Source of the DNA: Welwitschia mirabilis
Taxonomy: Eukaryota; Gnetophyta; Gnetopsida; Welwitschiales
DNA: 64,000 bases
Assembly: GCA_051453625.1 (NCBI GenBank)
Contig: JBOZIK010000001.1
Coordinates: 74,709,279-74,773,278 of the forward strand
Direction: 5' to 3'
This document shows positions 23,275-35,274 of this stretch, piece after piece. Position numbers and translations under genes: made by a program. The notes beneath the pieces were generated by a model that did not search any database, had not been told where the DNA came from, and saw only the letters and a program-made list of their open reading frames with translations. Numbering within the stretch: the stretch's first letter is position 1; each line of letters opens with the position of its first letter.

Positions 23275-25402
23275 CAAAATCCTTAGAATTGCACTAAAAC
23301 CTATACAAAAGTCCTATAAAACAACTCATAAAATCCATCAAATAACCATAAATTGGCTATGCAACATAGCCCCCACTTAGCCTTTGCAATTCTTAATAAA
23401 AACTAAGTGAAAAAACCATAATTCTGATCCAATTTACTTTTTAAAAGATAAATCTGAAAATCATAAAAATGGGCTCATAAAAACACATTACATGAATAGA
23501 TAATAAGCAATGCATAATGTGTATGAAAATTTTGAAAAATTTATCTTATAAAAGCTTTAAAAAGTTTGAAAATGAGATATGCAAATGGGTCTTTACCCTC
23601 CTTCCCCTCAAACAAAAGAAAAGGCAATATGTCTGGTATTGGAAAATAAAATAAAGAAGCTAAGCGGGAGTGAGAAGGTAGGAAATGGAAATGAGAATAA
23701 TTTTTAAAACAAAGTATAAAGCTGAGTAATGAAAATATGGATAGAAAGTGTTTCATCATAAAAAAGAATATGAGTAGCACTTTACAACACCAAAAGTCTA
23801 AAAAATAACAAAATTTTAAATAAGAAATTATCTTTTATTGAAAATTAAAATAGGAAAACATGCTAATAAAATATGGTAATGACTTTAAAATAACTAACCA
23901 AACCACTAAAGAAAATAATAAGAATGGGCATAAGATGACATAAACAAAAGATATCTCATTAATTTAACATTTTAACCTAGTAATTTCCAATGAAACTAAT
24001 TCTAATATTACTTGATTTGAAAAATGCATGACCTAATATACAAAAATTCCATTCAATAAGGTAGTGATTATCATAATACTAAAGTAAAATGCTTTTAATA
24101 ATGAATAATTAGACCAAAGAATTACTCAAAAATTAACTCTCTTACTATAATTTTAAAATAATCAACAAAAATCTCAAGAAATGAAATGATCATATGGAAA
24201 TACTAAGAGTCTAGGAAATAAGTAATGCCTTTGATAGTATCAGGAATACCATTGATTCCATAGCCTTAAATTTTTTAAACATAACTTTATTACCCATGAT
24301 GAGGTGAGTGCAAGCACTGTCAGAAAAGTAAGGACTCGCGAATCATGGCCAACTAACCTCCTAGTGGAGTTCCCATAGCTACCATATTACACTACTAAAG
24401 GCTCCTATTAGAAATATTTTCCCTGATGTACTTGTGATAGGACATAATGGTGACCATGTTTTTGGGATAGAAACATAAAACATCATGTTCTTTATTCACT
24501 CTTCCTTTTTTTTCCCATTCTTTTAAAAGAAAATAGCATTCCACATAATCAAACACTTCAAAAGACAAAGGTAAAAGTCAACATATTAGAATAGAAAAGA
24601 ACATCTTAAATAATCTAAGACCTTTTTAGCATTTAGAAAAGCATAAAAATAAATCATCTTCTTTTAATTAAAGTTTATGGACGTGTGAATGTCCTAATAT
24701 TGGGTGAATCCAACCTTACCACTAAAATGCCAAAGTCGAAAGACTACTTATGGAAATAAATACATAAGTCAAGTTTGAAAGATGATAAAGTAATGCCATA
24801 ATAATCTTTCAAAGGAAAAGGCTAAGAGAAAATTCAAATGTTTTACTCATGAAATTCCAAATTTTATTCATTTGCTTTCTACAATTAAGTAGTCAAATTA
24901 GAAATTTCAACAGACATAAAAAATGTATTTTCTCAAAATAATATAAAATAAAAATTAATAACTTATTAAATGTCGTCTTGCTCATCGTCCAGATATCAGA
25001 GAAGATGACATACATAAGGAAAAAAAAATAGAACACAAAAAATTAATACAGAAATAGAAAAACTAGTTTGTTGTTCACCTTGTCATGGGGATGACATAGG
25101 AGATGACTGATTATTTTTATAAAGCAAAAAATAAAAAGCTTTAAATAGAAATAAAAAATAAAAATAATAAATAAAAGTAGAGACTCTGAACATAGAAAAC
25201 TAAAAATAAAACAATAAGGCAAAAAATTTTTATTAGATCCTAAATCTAAAGCACACTTTATTAAAAATTAAAAAGGGAAAATCAAGGATCTATGATGGTT
25301 TCAGAATTTTCAAAGAAGAATAACCCAAAACAAAAATTTACCAATCAATAAAACATAAGACATATGCAATTATTTCCAAGTAAAATCAATTAGATAAAGA
25401 GA
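23275..25402 (-). repeat. E3 internal repeat: LTR end plus pre-LTR region, copy 2
   Basis: Repeats 21048-23174 in the same order. It starts with the last 92 bases of an LTR (caaaatccttagaatt to ctatgcaaca at 23366), followed by the purine tract (AAGTGGGGGCTA on the minus strand). Both copies end at the same sequence around aattggataaagagag. The 100-N gap between them means their true spacing is unknown. The divergence argues against simple allelic duplication of one locus. Confidence 0.75.
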
Positions 25403-25729
25403 GTATAATGGATCATACTTTATGATGCCATATCAAAGAACAAATTTTGGAAGTCAAAGGGAAGATAAAAGGTAATTTGAATGAAAGATTTTCGTGAAAT
25501 GCAAGAGGAACATTATAAATAAAATTAACTTTATGTCCATTAAAAACATTTTTTGTTTTTATTTTATAATTTTTTCGTTTTGGTTCATGAAATGGACAAT
25601 CTCCCTTATTATTTTTCTTAAAAGGTTGGACTTCCTTATACTTACAAGGTTTCTTTTCTTCTTCATTCTTAAGTTGATCATCACAAAGAACATGCTTACT
25701 TGGTTTTATCTCTTTTTTTTTTTAAGTGG

Positions 25730-26250
25730 ATGATGTTGTAAAAATAAAGTGGATCTAACATTATTTCTAGTATTCATCTCATCATCACCCAAATCCTTCT
25801 TAGCTACATCAAAGATTTTAATCATAAAAGTTCTATTACCAAAATGACATTTCATTGTTTCTTTTTTATATCAATGATGCACTGGGATATTTCCCAAGAG
25901 GCTCTACCTAAACCAAAGGATATCTTCTGTTATGCTCAACTTCTATCATAATCACATCAATTGAGTAGCAAGCCTCTTCTATTTAAATAGCCAAATCTTT
26001 AATAATGCCTAATAGATTCTTGACTGATGTATTTGCTAATTCTAAGATAATCGAGGTAGGCTATATTCTATCTTCCAAACCAACCCTCTTACAAATGTCA
26101 TGTGGCATAATATTTGCACTTACTTCAATGTCTATTAATTTTTTCCTTATTTTTTTAGTTCCCTCTACTATAACATTCACTATTATAGCTCTTAGTTCTT
26201 TAAATTTTGGTGACTTTTGTAATACTAAATTCATGAGAGGTTAGGCAAGA
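25730..26250 (-). pseudogene. E3 protease remnant
   Basis: Minus-strand translation of about 25860-26060 includes PTSIILELANTSVKNLLGII, then KDLAI, IEEACYSIDVIMIEVEHN and RRYPLV. This is the same retropepsin strand order as in E2. It follows gag in element sense. The catalytic DSG is not visible. Stops interrupt it. Sequence to the left, where reverse transcriptase should start, shows nothing of that enzyme. Confidence 0.7.
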
Positions 26251-27782
26251 AAGACCTTACTAGGAATAACTATTTTTTATTTTCTTCTAATTAAGTCTTT
26301 CCATAGTTTTACATACCCCAACTTTTCTTGTAAAACTTTCTAAAAAAAAAGACTTATGCTTACATTTTTCATAAAGAATTTCAAATGATCATTAAAAGTT
26401 GAATTGTTATTAAGCCTATTTAGTCAAGAAGTAGTTGAATTTTTCTTTTTCTTCTTGCAAGGGAATGGAAGTGATAATCATCTAAAATTTCAATATAATC
26501 TTTCTCTTCCTCTTCATTGTTTTGGAATGTCAAGGATTCATATGGATGAGGGTTTTTTTCTTAACACTTCTTATGAAAACCTTGTAATCTTTTCTTAAAT
26601 TATTTGAATTGGATAAAGGTTGTATATCTAAAGTTCCTTAAGGTTTATGAGTTACTAATAAAATTTATTAAAGGACATTTACCAAGTTATCTATTTAAAC
26701 ATTTGTTACCTCTTGTGTTCTTCTAATTTCATCTATAGAGTTTACAACTTTATCATTTGAATGCTAAAAGTTAGATAAACCTAGTTGGTGATATGGGTTT
26801 TTGAGTTAGTTTCTAAAAGGTTGATGATCATTTTGAAAGTAAGAGTTTAACCTATATTGTGCATGATGGAAGTTTTGGGATGATTGATTAAAAGCAAAAA
26901 CTTCTTCTCGAATTCTCTCTTTGTAAGTTGATAAAAGACAATAATTTTTAGTGTCATGATAGTTGTCCTTACATAAATCACATGTTTGCACAAAATTTCT
27001 CTCAATGACATTTTTAGCATTTCAAATTATTTCTGTATATTTCTTCAAGGTTTTTGTAAATTACCTTATAGTATTTATAGGTTTATCTTCTAACTTTTTT
27101 TACTTCACCTTATTTAATCCCTTGATAAGTTGGCTTACTATTTAATTTTCTTTAGTTGTTGACCAAGTTTTACTAACCTCCACAATTTCCTCTAATTTTA
27201 TCCAAGCATCATCTAAATAAGGTTCAAATGGTTTCCTCCATAAGAAAAATCTGCAAGTTGTTTTATGTGGGGAGTCATTCCACTATAAAAGTAGTTTAGT
27301 TGTTATATTTTTGAAAAAGAATCTATTGGATTAGAGTGAATAGCTACAAAGAAACACTAACATGTGGAGGCATAGTCTTCATTTGGATTTTGTTGTTACC
27401 TTTCTTTTTCTTTTCCTTATGGTTTATTCACTCATAAATCTTTTTGTAAAGATTTTTTGGACTTGATCCCGTGTTTTGAGGCTTTTATGGGGTAATGTTT
27501 TTAGCCATAATTTTGCCTTACCTTTTAGGGTGATGGGAAATATTACCATGTATTTTCTATTTATTATTCTTTACTTTTCATTATTTTAGGTAAGGATAAA
27601 TTATTCAATATCTCCAATATGTTGAATAAGATCCTCATCCTCTTCTCCACTAAAAGTTGGATAAGCATGTACATTTTTAAGCTCTTCATCATCCCCTGAT
27701 GGTATGTCAAATGGTTTTTAAATTTCTCTATTTTTGTTGGCTAATAGTTCTCTGAGGATGAGGTTAGCATTAGGGGTAGAAG
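26248..27782 (-). pseudogene. E3 gag remnant, copy 1
   Basis: Gag of Athila type in element sense. The knuckle frame 26806-26991 carries CDLCKDNYHDTKNYCLL, where the fourth ligand of CX2CX4HX4C is Tyr followed by Cys. Then comes STYKERIREEVFAFNQSS, the same context as in E1 and E2. Capsid sequence to the right reaches 27782, where a 100-N gap begins. The same 1.5 kb is repeated at 27883-29423. Confidence 0.78.
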
Positions 27783-27882
27783 NNNNNNNNNNNNNNNNNN
27801 NNNNNNNNNNNNNNNNNNNNNNNNNNNNNNNNNNNNNNNNNNNNNNNNNNNNNNNNNNNNNNNNNNNNNNNNNNNNNNNNNN

Positions 27883-29460
27883 AAGTACCTTACTAGGAAT
27901 GACTTATTTTTGTTTTTCTAATTAAGACTTTTCATAGTTTTCCATACCCCAAATTTTCTAGTAAAAATTCCAAAATTAAAGACTTATGCTCACATTTTTC
28001 ATAAAAAATTTTAAGTAATCATTGAAAGTTGAATTGTTGTTAAGCATATTTAGCCAAGGAGTAGTTCGATTTTTCTTTTTCTTCTTGGCAAGGAAATGGA
28101 AGTGATAATCATCTAAAATTTCAATATCATCTTTCTCTTCCTCTTCATTGATTTGAAATATGAAGGATTCACATGGAGGAGGATTTGTTTCTTAACACTT
28201 ATTATCACAACCTTACAATCTTTTCTTAACTTATTTGTATTGGGTAAAGGTTGTGTAGCTAAAGTTCCTTGAGCTCTATGAATTGCCAATAAAGTTTGTT
28301 AAAGGACATTCACTAAGTTATCTATTTAAGCATTTTTTACCTATTATGTTCTTCTCATTTCATCTATAGAGTTTACAAGTTGATCATTTGAATGCTAAAA
28401 GTTAGATAAACTTGGTTGGTGATATGGATTTTCGATTTGGTTTCTAAAAGGTTGATGATCATTTTAGAAGTAAGGGTTTAACCTATGTTGTGCTTAACAG
28501 AAGTTTTAGGATGGTTGATTCAATGAAAAAATGTCTTCTCAAATTCTCTCTTTATAAGTTGATAAAAGACAATAATTTTGGGTGACATGATAATTGTCCT
28601 TACATAAATCACATGTTTGCACAAAATTTCTCTTGGTGGCATTTTTAGCATTTAAAATTATTTCTCTATATTTCTCCAAGGTTTTTGTAAATTACCTTAT
28701 AATATTTATAGGGTTGTCTTCTACCTTTTTTTGCTTCATCTATTTTAATCCCTTGATAAGTTGGCCTATTATTTGATTTTCTTTAGGTGTTGACTAAGTT
28801 TTACTAACCTCCACAATTTCCTCTAATTTTATCTAAGCATTATCTAAATAAAATTAAAAAGATTTCCTCCATAAGAAAAATCTATAAGTTATTTTGTGTG
28901 GGGAGTCAATCCACTATAAAATTAGTTTACTTGTTCTATTTTTGAAAAAGCATCTACTAGATTAGAGTGAATAGCTACAAAGAAACACTCACATATGTAG
29001 GCATAGTCTTCATGTGGATTTTGTTGAAAATTTATTGCCTTTCTTTTTCTTTTACTTATGGTTTCTTCACTCATGACTCTTTTTATAAAGATTTCTTTGA
29101 CTTGATCCCATGTTTTGAGGCTTTTATGGGATAATGTTTTTAGCCATAAATTTTTCTTACCTTTTAGGATGATGGGAAAGATTACCATGTATGTTCTATC
29201 TATTATTCTTTTCTTCCCGTAACCCAAGATAAGGATAAATTGTTTAATATCTCCAATATGTTGAATGGGATCCTCATCCTCTTCTCCACTAAAAGTTGGA
29301 TAAGCATGTAAATTTTTAAGCTCTTCATCATCCCCTGATGGTAGGTCAAATGGTTTTTAAATTTCTCTATTTTTGTTGGCTAATAGTTCTCTGAGGATGA
29401 GGTTAGCATTAGGGGTAGAAGATCCTATAACTTATTTTTATTTTTGGGAAGCACTCAATA
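27883..29460 (-). pseudogene. E3 gag remnant, copy 2
   Basis: Matches the first copy and continues beyond it to the right. The frame 28922-29227 (101 codons, minus strand) is the longest open gag stretch in the window. It shows the retrotransposon capsid pattern: FPIILKGKKNLWLKTLSHKS, then LKTWDQVKEIFIKRVMSEET and FQQNPHEDYAYICECF. The protein would form the particle shell. Stops on both sides prevent a full product. It lies next to the E3 5' leader and LTR, as expected for gag. Confidence 0.8.
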
Positions 29461-30098
29461 TTATGTATTAGTTTGCTCCATCTATGGGTTTTCATTAAGG
29501 AAATTAGTTTCGAAAAAATAAATTTAGAAGGAGGATTGATTGCACTTGGAGATTTTTATTTTAGCTCTATGTTTACTAGTCCTTCTTTAAGGTCTTGTTC
29601 TATTAGCTTCTTTTCTCTAAGATATTTCTTTTCCAAATTTACCATATCACAACATTCTACAAATAGAAAATAATAGAAAACAAATCAAAAAGTAATAGAT
29701 CATCATCCTGTCTGTTGTATGGATGATAAATAAGATGAAGCACACAGAAATTAAAAAAATAAAAAAAGAACCAAAATGTAAATAGAAAATAGGGAAAACA
29801 TAGAGAATGTCATTCAACTAGTTATCTGAATGTGAAAGGGACAACAAAACTAATTTATTATATAGAAAATAAAAATCCAAATATAAAAACTAAAGAAAAA
29901 ATATTATTATCATTCTTACTATCTTGCAGATGATTAAGGAGATGACCACTTTTTAACAGAAAAAGAAAATCCAAAAAACCAAAAAAAAAAAAAAGGCACA
30001 TAGAAAACCTATAGATCTTATAAAAATACAATGCCAAATAGACAAAAAACTAGAATACCTATTTGAATGATGACAACCTTTGTACTCTTCGATAGCCT

Positions 30099-30116
30099 TT
30101 CTTGATAATAGTGCCA
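30099..30116 (-). other. E3 primer-binding site (tRNA-Asp), decayed by transitions
   Basis: Reverse complement reads TGGCACTATTATCAAGAA. Against the usual Athila/Tat site TGGCGCCGTTGCCGGGGA there are eight differences, every one G-to-A or C-to-T. It lies three bases inside the LTR end. Confidence 0.85.
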
Positions 30117-30119
30117 ATT

Positions 30120-31193
30120 TATGGTAGTGTGTATTTATGCACACTTTTCCATTTAAATAAATTTTTTTATTAATAATTAAAATAGAAATTATGCATAATA
30201 CAACATGATAGAATTAATGGAGTAATTCAAATGTCATATCTCATTGAAGTCTATCCATAGAAAAACTTAGGTTACTTTGCAACTTTAATCTTGGACATAG
30301 TAATAATAAATAACAATGTAAAAAGGTAAACTACCATTCAAAGTACAATATGCTTACTAAACTAACATGCAATACAAAGAATGATTCAGATCCTACTTAC
30401 CTTTAATCTTAAAAAGAGATGCTCTTGATAATCTATATCATCCAAGAGATTGTCACGAGATCTCAGACAACATTAGACTATAAGGAACATCAGAAATTCT
30501 ATAATGCAAATAATACAATCATGTAAAGAAAATCAAGATTTATATTAAGAGTAACATATCTAAATTACAAAACAACCAATTCTTAATAGAATATACTTAG
30601 CCCTCTACCAAGTGCTCATCTTTTTGTAACTCTCAGGAGAGATCTCATTTCCTTTGCTCTCTTGTCATGAGAATCTCTGGTGCATCAAAGATGAATAGAA
30701 GAGTATAAGTAGGGACTTATTTATAAAAAAAATAGAATATAAATAGATAGATAGAAGGTATAGTTACACGCACTCATTAAGCACTCAGAAATGGACAGAA
30801 AGGCTAAGAGAATATATTAGTGATATTTACATGTCAGTGTCAGCCAAGCTATCATTGAGATGACCTGTGGGATGACAAACTATTACAAAATATTTCAAAA
30901 GTAATGACTCAGTAGTCCACCTAGGTAGTTGGTGTCCTATCTATTGTGTGAATGATGGAGAGCATGATGGTATTCTTTAATGCCCTTTTTGAGAAGAAAC
31001 TTAGTATTTTTATCATGAAAAATTCTATTCATTAAAAAGTGCATTAAATTCTTCAAATTTGAATAATATCTGCACTTTTCTGTGATTTCTTCTTGTATCT
31101 TCAAAATTCTTAGAATTTCACTAAAACTTGTATAAAAGTCATACAAAACAACTTATAAAATCCATCAAATAATTATAAATTAGCAGTGTAACA
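30120..31193 (-). repeat. E3 5' LTR
   Basis: Runs from TATGGTAGTGTGTATTTATGC to GTGTAACA on the plus strand. Pairs with 20078-21139. Target duplication CATGG follows directly. Confidence 0.88.
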
Positions 31194-31198
31194 CATGG
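31194..31198. repeat. Target-site duplication CATGG, right copy
   Basis: Pairs with 20073-20077. Removing E3 and one CATGG joins the copia codons for HNM and V without a break. Confidence 0.8.
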
Positions 31199-33830
31199 TA
31201 TTTCTAGTTTATCTATGACAAAAGAAGAAAACAATTATGTGATACATGTATTCTTGACAAGCATCATCAAGGAGAGTTTCTTGTAACCAATTCATNNNNN
31301 NNNNNNNNNNNNNNNNNNNNNNNNNNNNNNNNNNNNNNNNNNNNNNNNNNNNNNNNNNNNNNNNNNNNNNNNNNNNNNNNNNNNNNNNNNNNNNNATACA
31401 TGTATTCTTGACAAGCATCATCAAGGAGATTTTCTTGTAACCAATTCATGGAGAGCCACAAAACTACTGATGTTAGTTCATATAGATATATGCAGTCTAA
31501 TGCAAATAACGTCATTAAATCAAAGTAAGTATTTCTTGCTTTTTGCTGACAATTTCTCAAGAATGACATGGATTTATTTTTTGAAAGATAAATCTAAAGC
31601 TTTTAAATACTTTAAGCAATTCAAAGCTATAATTTAAAGCAAAGTTGTTATTCCATTTAAATTTTGCGGATAGATCATGTGGTGAGTTCACATCTAATGA
31701 ATTCAAAAATTTTTGTGGTAATCAAGGCATCAAAAAATAGGTCACTAAAAGTTATACTGCATAAAAAAATGGAGTAGTAGAGAAAAATAATAGAATAGTA
31801 ATTAATGCTATAAGAAGTATGTTAAAAGAGAAAGATCTCCCTTATTAGTTTTGAATAGAAGCTATAGTAAGACATATGATCTCCAACAAAAGCTACTAAG
31901 GGGAAGACACATTATGAGGATTGACATGAGAAGAAACCAAATGTAATTAATTTAAAAATTTTTGGTTCTATTGCATATGCATTTGTACCATCTATGTTAA
32001 TGAGTAAATTAGATGATAAAAGTATCAAATGCATTTTCATTGGTTATAGTAATGAGACTAAAGGATATAGGATTTTTGAACTAAAATATAAAAAATTATT
32101 ATTAGTCATGATGTGATTTTTAATGAAAATAATGCATAGGATTGGAAAAATAATGGTATGAAGTCTATATTTATTACAAACTTGAATTTTGATCTTGAGT
32201 CATCCCCTCAACCAAATTCCACTAATTCTTCCCTTAAATCAACACCACAAAGAATAAGAAGTATACCTGATATTTATGCTTCTTGTGAGTATGCTTGCCT
32301 TACTTTAAAACCTACTTGTTTTAAAGATGCAACTAAAAAGGAATAATGGATATGTGCAATGAATGAAGAAATTGCTGCTATTAAGAAGAATCAAACTTAA
32401 AGTTTGCGGACTTGCCTAAAGGAAAAGGAACAATTGGCTTAAAGTGGATTTACAAAGAAAACTTCAATCTAGATGGTACTTTACAAAGGAATAAAGCATA
32501 CTTAGTTGCCAAAGAATATGTCCAAATCCTTGGTATTGATTTCATTAAAACTTATGCTCCTATAGCATATTTTGATACTATTTGTACAATTTTGGTAATA
32601 GCTACTCAAAATGGTTGGACTCTATTAACTAAATGTAAAGTCAGCCTCCCTTAATGAAGAGCTTATGGAAGATGTTTATATTTAATAGCCCCAAGGTTTT
32701 GTGATGAAAGGCCAGGAGAATAAAGTGTATGAGTTGTATAAAGCACTCTATGAGCTTAGACAAGCTTCAAGAGCATGATATAGCAAAATTAATACATACT
32801 TTGCTCAAAATGATTTCCAAAACAATGCTAATGTATCTACTTTATATGTCAAGAGTTAGAGTAGTAACTTCTTGATTATGTGTATTTATGTTGATGATAC
32901 TATTTATTCTAGTAATTCTATTATAATGATGAAAGCATTTAGTAAGTCTATGTTGCTTGTTTTTGAAATGACTGATTTGGGTTGTTTGAATTATTTTCTT
33001 AGCATAGAATTTGTTTAGGATATGAAAGGTATATTCCTCTATCAAAAGAGATATGTAACTAAATTACTGAAAAAGAATGATATGTCACATTGCAAAGTAG
33101 TCAAGAATCCATTAAACACAAATGTGAAGGTACAACTTAATGATGAAATGGATTAGGTAGATGAGAAGCATTTTAGAAACCTAGTCAGAGGAATAATTTA
33201 GCTCACTCATACAAGTAAAAATATTGTTTTTTCAATGAGTTTTATTACCAAATTTATGCATAGTATAAGTAAACAACATTTGAAAACAACTAAAAAAATC
33301 TTGTGATATGTTCAAGGAACATCTAATTATGGAATAAGGTATGAGAAAGGACACTTAAATAATCTTGTAACTTTTACTAACATTGATTGGAAAAAATCTA
33401 AAGATGATAGAAAAAGCAAAACAAGATTTATTTATAGCCTTGATTCTAGAGATATTTCTTGGTCATTAAAGAAGCAACGATGCACATCTTTGTTTAGAAT
33501 GGAGGCTGAATATATTGTGGTAACAACCATAACATACCATGTAGTATGGCTAAGAAGGATCTTGGATGACTTAAAGCATCAACAACCAACTTTAACTATC
33601 ATGTTCTATGATAGAAAATATGTAATTTCATTGTCAAAGAATTATGTAAAGGAAGGAAGAATGAATCATATTGAAATTTGGTACCATTTCATTCAAGAAT
33701 TGGTTAGCAAAGGAGAAGTAAAGCTGCAACACTGTGGTACTAATATGTAACTAGCTGATATTTTAATAAAGGCATTAACAGTAGATAAATTAATTAAATT
33801 TTGTCCCATGATAGGAGTTTAGCCCATGTC
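31199..33830 (+). pseudogene. copia integrase, reverse transcriptase and RNase H remnant
   Basis: Integrase: FLLFADNFSRMTWIYFLKDK at about 31525-31590, where the first core Asp has a neighbouring change, and a later piece near 31730-31830. Linker frame 32158-32346 leads into reverse transcriptase: GLKWIYKENFNLDGTLQRNK and FIKTYAPIAYFDTICTILVI (32430-32600). The catalytic box appears as YVDDTIYSSNS at about 32885-32920, with both Asp present. FEMTDLG follows. RNase H is in frame 33490-33750 (RMEAEYIVVTTITYHVVWLR; the active E in MEAEY). The final stretch matches the end of Tork-like pol. A 100-N gap at 31296-31395 sits on a duplicated 54-base stretch. Numerous stops make it dead. Confidence 0.88.
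31296..31395. other. Assembly gap of 100 N with duplicated edges
   Basis: The 54 bases before the gap (31242-31295, atacatgtattcttgacaag onward) are repeated directly after it (31396-31449) with one mismatch. The copia frame is continuous if one copy and the gap are ignored. Confidence 0.9.
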
Positions 33831-33845
33831 GAATTAAAGGACAAA

Positions 33846-34135
33846 TGTTAGTAAAAATTCAATCATGGGTCCATGTTCTTCTATTCTATTATGTGTCCAT
33901 GTTTTTTGTTCTATTATGTTTCCATGTTTTTATTCTGTTATGTTTCTAGATTTTTAGGAATATGGAGTAAAATATTATTTGTTAGTAGTGGCTAAAATTT
34001 TTGAGTTTTTGTCACTATAGAACTCTTTATAAACTGAGCACAGATTGTACTCATTCATTCAACTTAATAAAAAGATATAATTCCCCATAATTTGATTGAT
34101 TATTTATCTCCAGTTTTAACTCTATTTTTCTAGCA
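33846..34135 (+). repeat. copia 3' LTR
   Basis: TGTTAGTAAAAATTCAATCATGG to TTTTTCTAGCA, 290 bases. It is the partner of 18238-18528 at roughly 88-90% identity by eye, so the insertion is old. No strong purine tract remains before it (gaattaaaggacaaa). Confidence 0.92.
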
Positions 34136-35253
34136 TGAACTACTTGCACCTATGTTTTCCTCTTACACCCAATATCTTTCATGTACTTGAAATTCTACCC
34201 ACCATTAAGCCTATAGTTTTTGCAATCTATTTTTTAATCTTCTTTCCTTTGTGTTCTCATGCTTTATAGCACATTCTTGGTGTCCTCAGTTACTTCTGTG
34301 TGCATCGTCCCATGATCTTATGCTGCTTGTTGCTAGAATACATTCACAGTTACTATTCTTACATTTAGTTTGCTTTACCATTACCCAACTGGCCCCCTTT
34401 GCATAGCTCTCTCTCACATTAATGCATCACTTGATTACTCGTCTGCATCCCTCACATGTGCACCCTCTTTACCCACCAATTTCCCTTCCTACAGTGATCC
34501 ATTTTCTACCTTTTATTATTACCATAAATGATCACAAGTCATCATGCATAGTTTTCATATCATGCTTGATTGTTAATGTAGCAAGACTAGTTATCCTAAA
34601 TGAGTTAGAGTATTATGGTGGAAGGTCTTAGTTTCAAGCACCATTAATGAATTTTACTGTAACTTAATCATAATTTAGTAACTTTCATAAACTTCACATG
34701 TAGATAATACTAAGATATTTAGATATATTAAAATAGTTAAATATTCCCTAAGTAATAAACTACCCTAAATTATAATTCTTTTTAAAATTCTTTTTGGTGA
34801 ATTGCTAGTGTTTCAATGCTTAGACATCTTTCTTGGGTCACGTTAACTCTAGGGAAAAGTCTTAATACATTCTAATCTAAACCCTATAGTGAGTTATGTA
34901 ATATATTTTTCTGGTCATATTAAATCAAGTTATTGTATAAAGTTTACCACATTACATTATTTGAATACATCATCTCTAGCCTATGAATTATGTAGGTTAA
35001 TTATTAATTATATCTATCTTGACCTTAGCCTTCCTTATGTATGATTAATACATTTTATGAGCTCATGTAATTTAGCCCCATATATTACTTCTTAGTTAAC
35101 TAATATAGTTAATACATAATAATTATGATAATATTGGACTAAATCATCAGATATTACACTAAACTATTAAAATTATATTTATAATAATATTATGACTCTA
35201 GCAAAACATTATGACCATGTTATGTTCTTGGATCCTTGGAAGCAGACATTACA
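34136..35253 (+). mobile_element. gypsy-A 5' LTR, third segment and end
   Basis: After a pyrimidine-rich stretch, 34600-35253 aligns with 38780-39426: tttcataaacttcacatgtag, actaagatatttagat, taattcttttt, tttagccca, aatattggactaaatca. It ends GACATTACA just before a PBS, so it is the 5' LTR end. The frame at 34422-34631 is not supported as a gene. Confidence 0.8.
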
Positions 35254-35256
35254 TTT

Positions 35257-35274
35257 TGGTATTAGAGTGTAGGT
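35257..35274 (+). other. gypsy-A primer-binding site (tRNA-iMet)
   Basis: TGGTATTAGAGTGTAGGTC, three bases after the LTR end ATTACA. It resembles TGGTATCAGAGC with transitions. Gypsy-B has TGATATCAGAGCCCTAGG at the same place. Confidence 0.8.

Larger units (their letters stand above)
20078..31193 (-). mobile_element. Athila-like element E3, gag and protease only
   Basis: A minus-strand element inserted in the copia pre-integrase region, with LTRs 30120-31193 (5') and 20078-21139 (3'). It has a tRNA-Asp PBS, a purine tract before the 3' LTR, gag and a protease remnant. No reverse transcriptase, RNase H or integrase could be found between the protease (about 25800-26250) and the conserved post-integrase block (24290-24470). 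Two internal segments occur twice, each split by a 100-N gap: 21048-23174 with 23275-25402, and 26248-27782 with 27883-29423. The clean CATGG duplication shows insertion as one unit, so its movement probably relied on enzymes from another element. Confidence 0.85.
18238..34135 (+). mobile_element. Ty1/copia element (Tork-like), split by E3
   Basis: Two LTRs of about 290 bases (18238-18528 and 33846-34135) bracket gag, protease, integrase, reverse transcriptase and RNase H in copia order. The coding part is split in two by E3 (20078-31193). The reading resumes across it: the left part ends in the gag-pre-integrase domain at a codon run for KHNMV and the right part restarts at the same MV. Five-base flanks ttaag and tgaac do not match, so no target duplication is claimed. 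Frames are full of stops. Confidence 0.9.

Noticed and set aside
26005-27145. Plus-strand frames of 60-79 codons
   Set aside because: Antisense to E3 gag and protease remnants.
18233-34140. Target duplication around the copia element
   Set aside because: ttaag on the left and tgaac on the right do not match, even allowing for transitions.
34422-34631. Frame of 69 codons after the copia element
   Set aside because: Within the pyrimidine-rich part of the gypsy-A LTR. No domain and no conservation seen.
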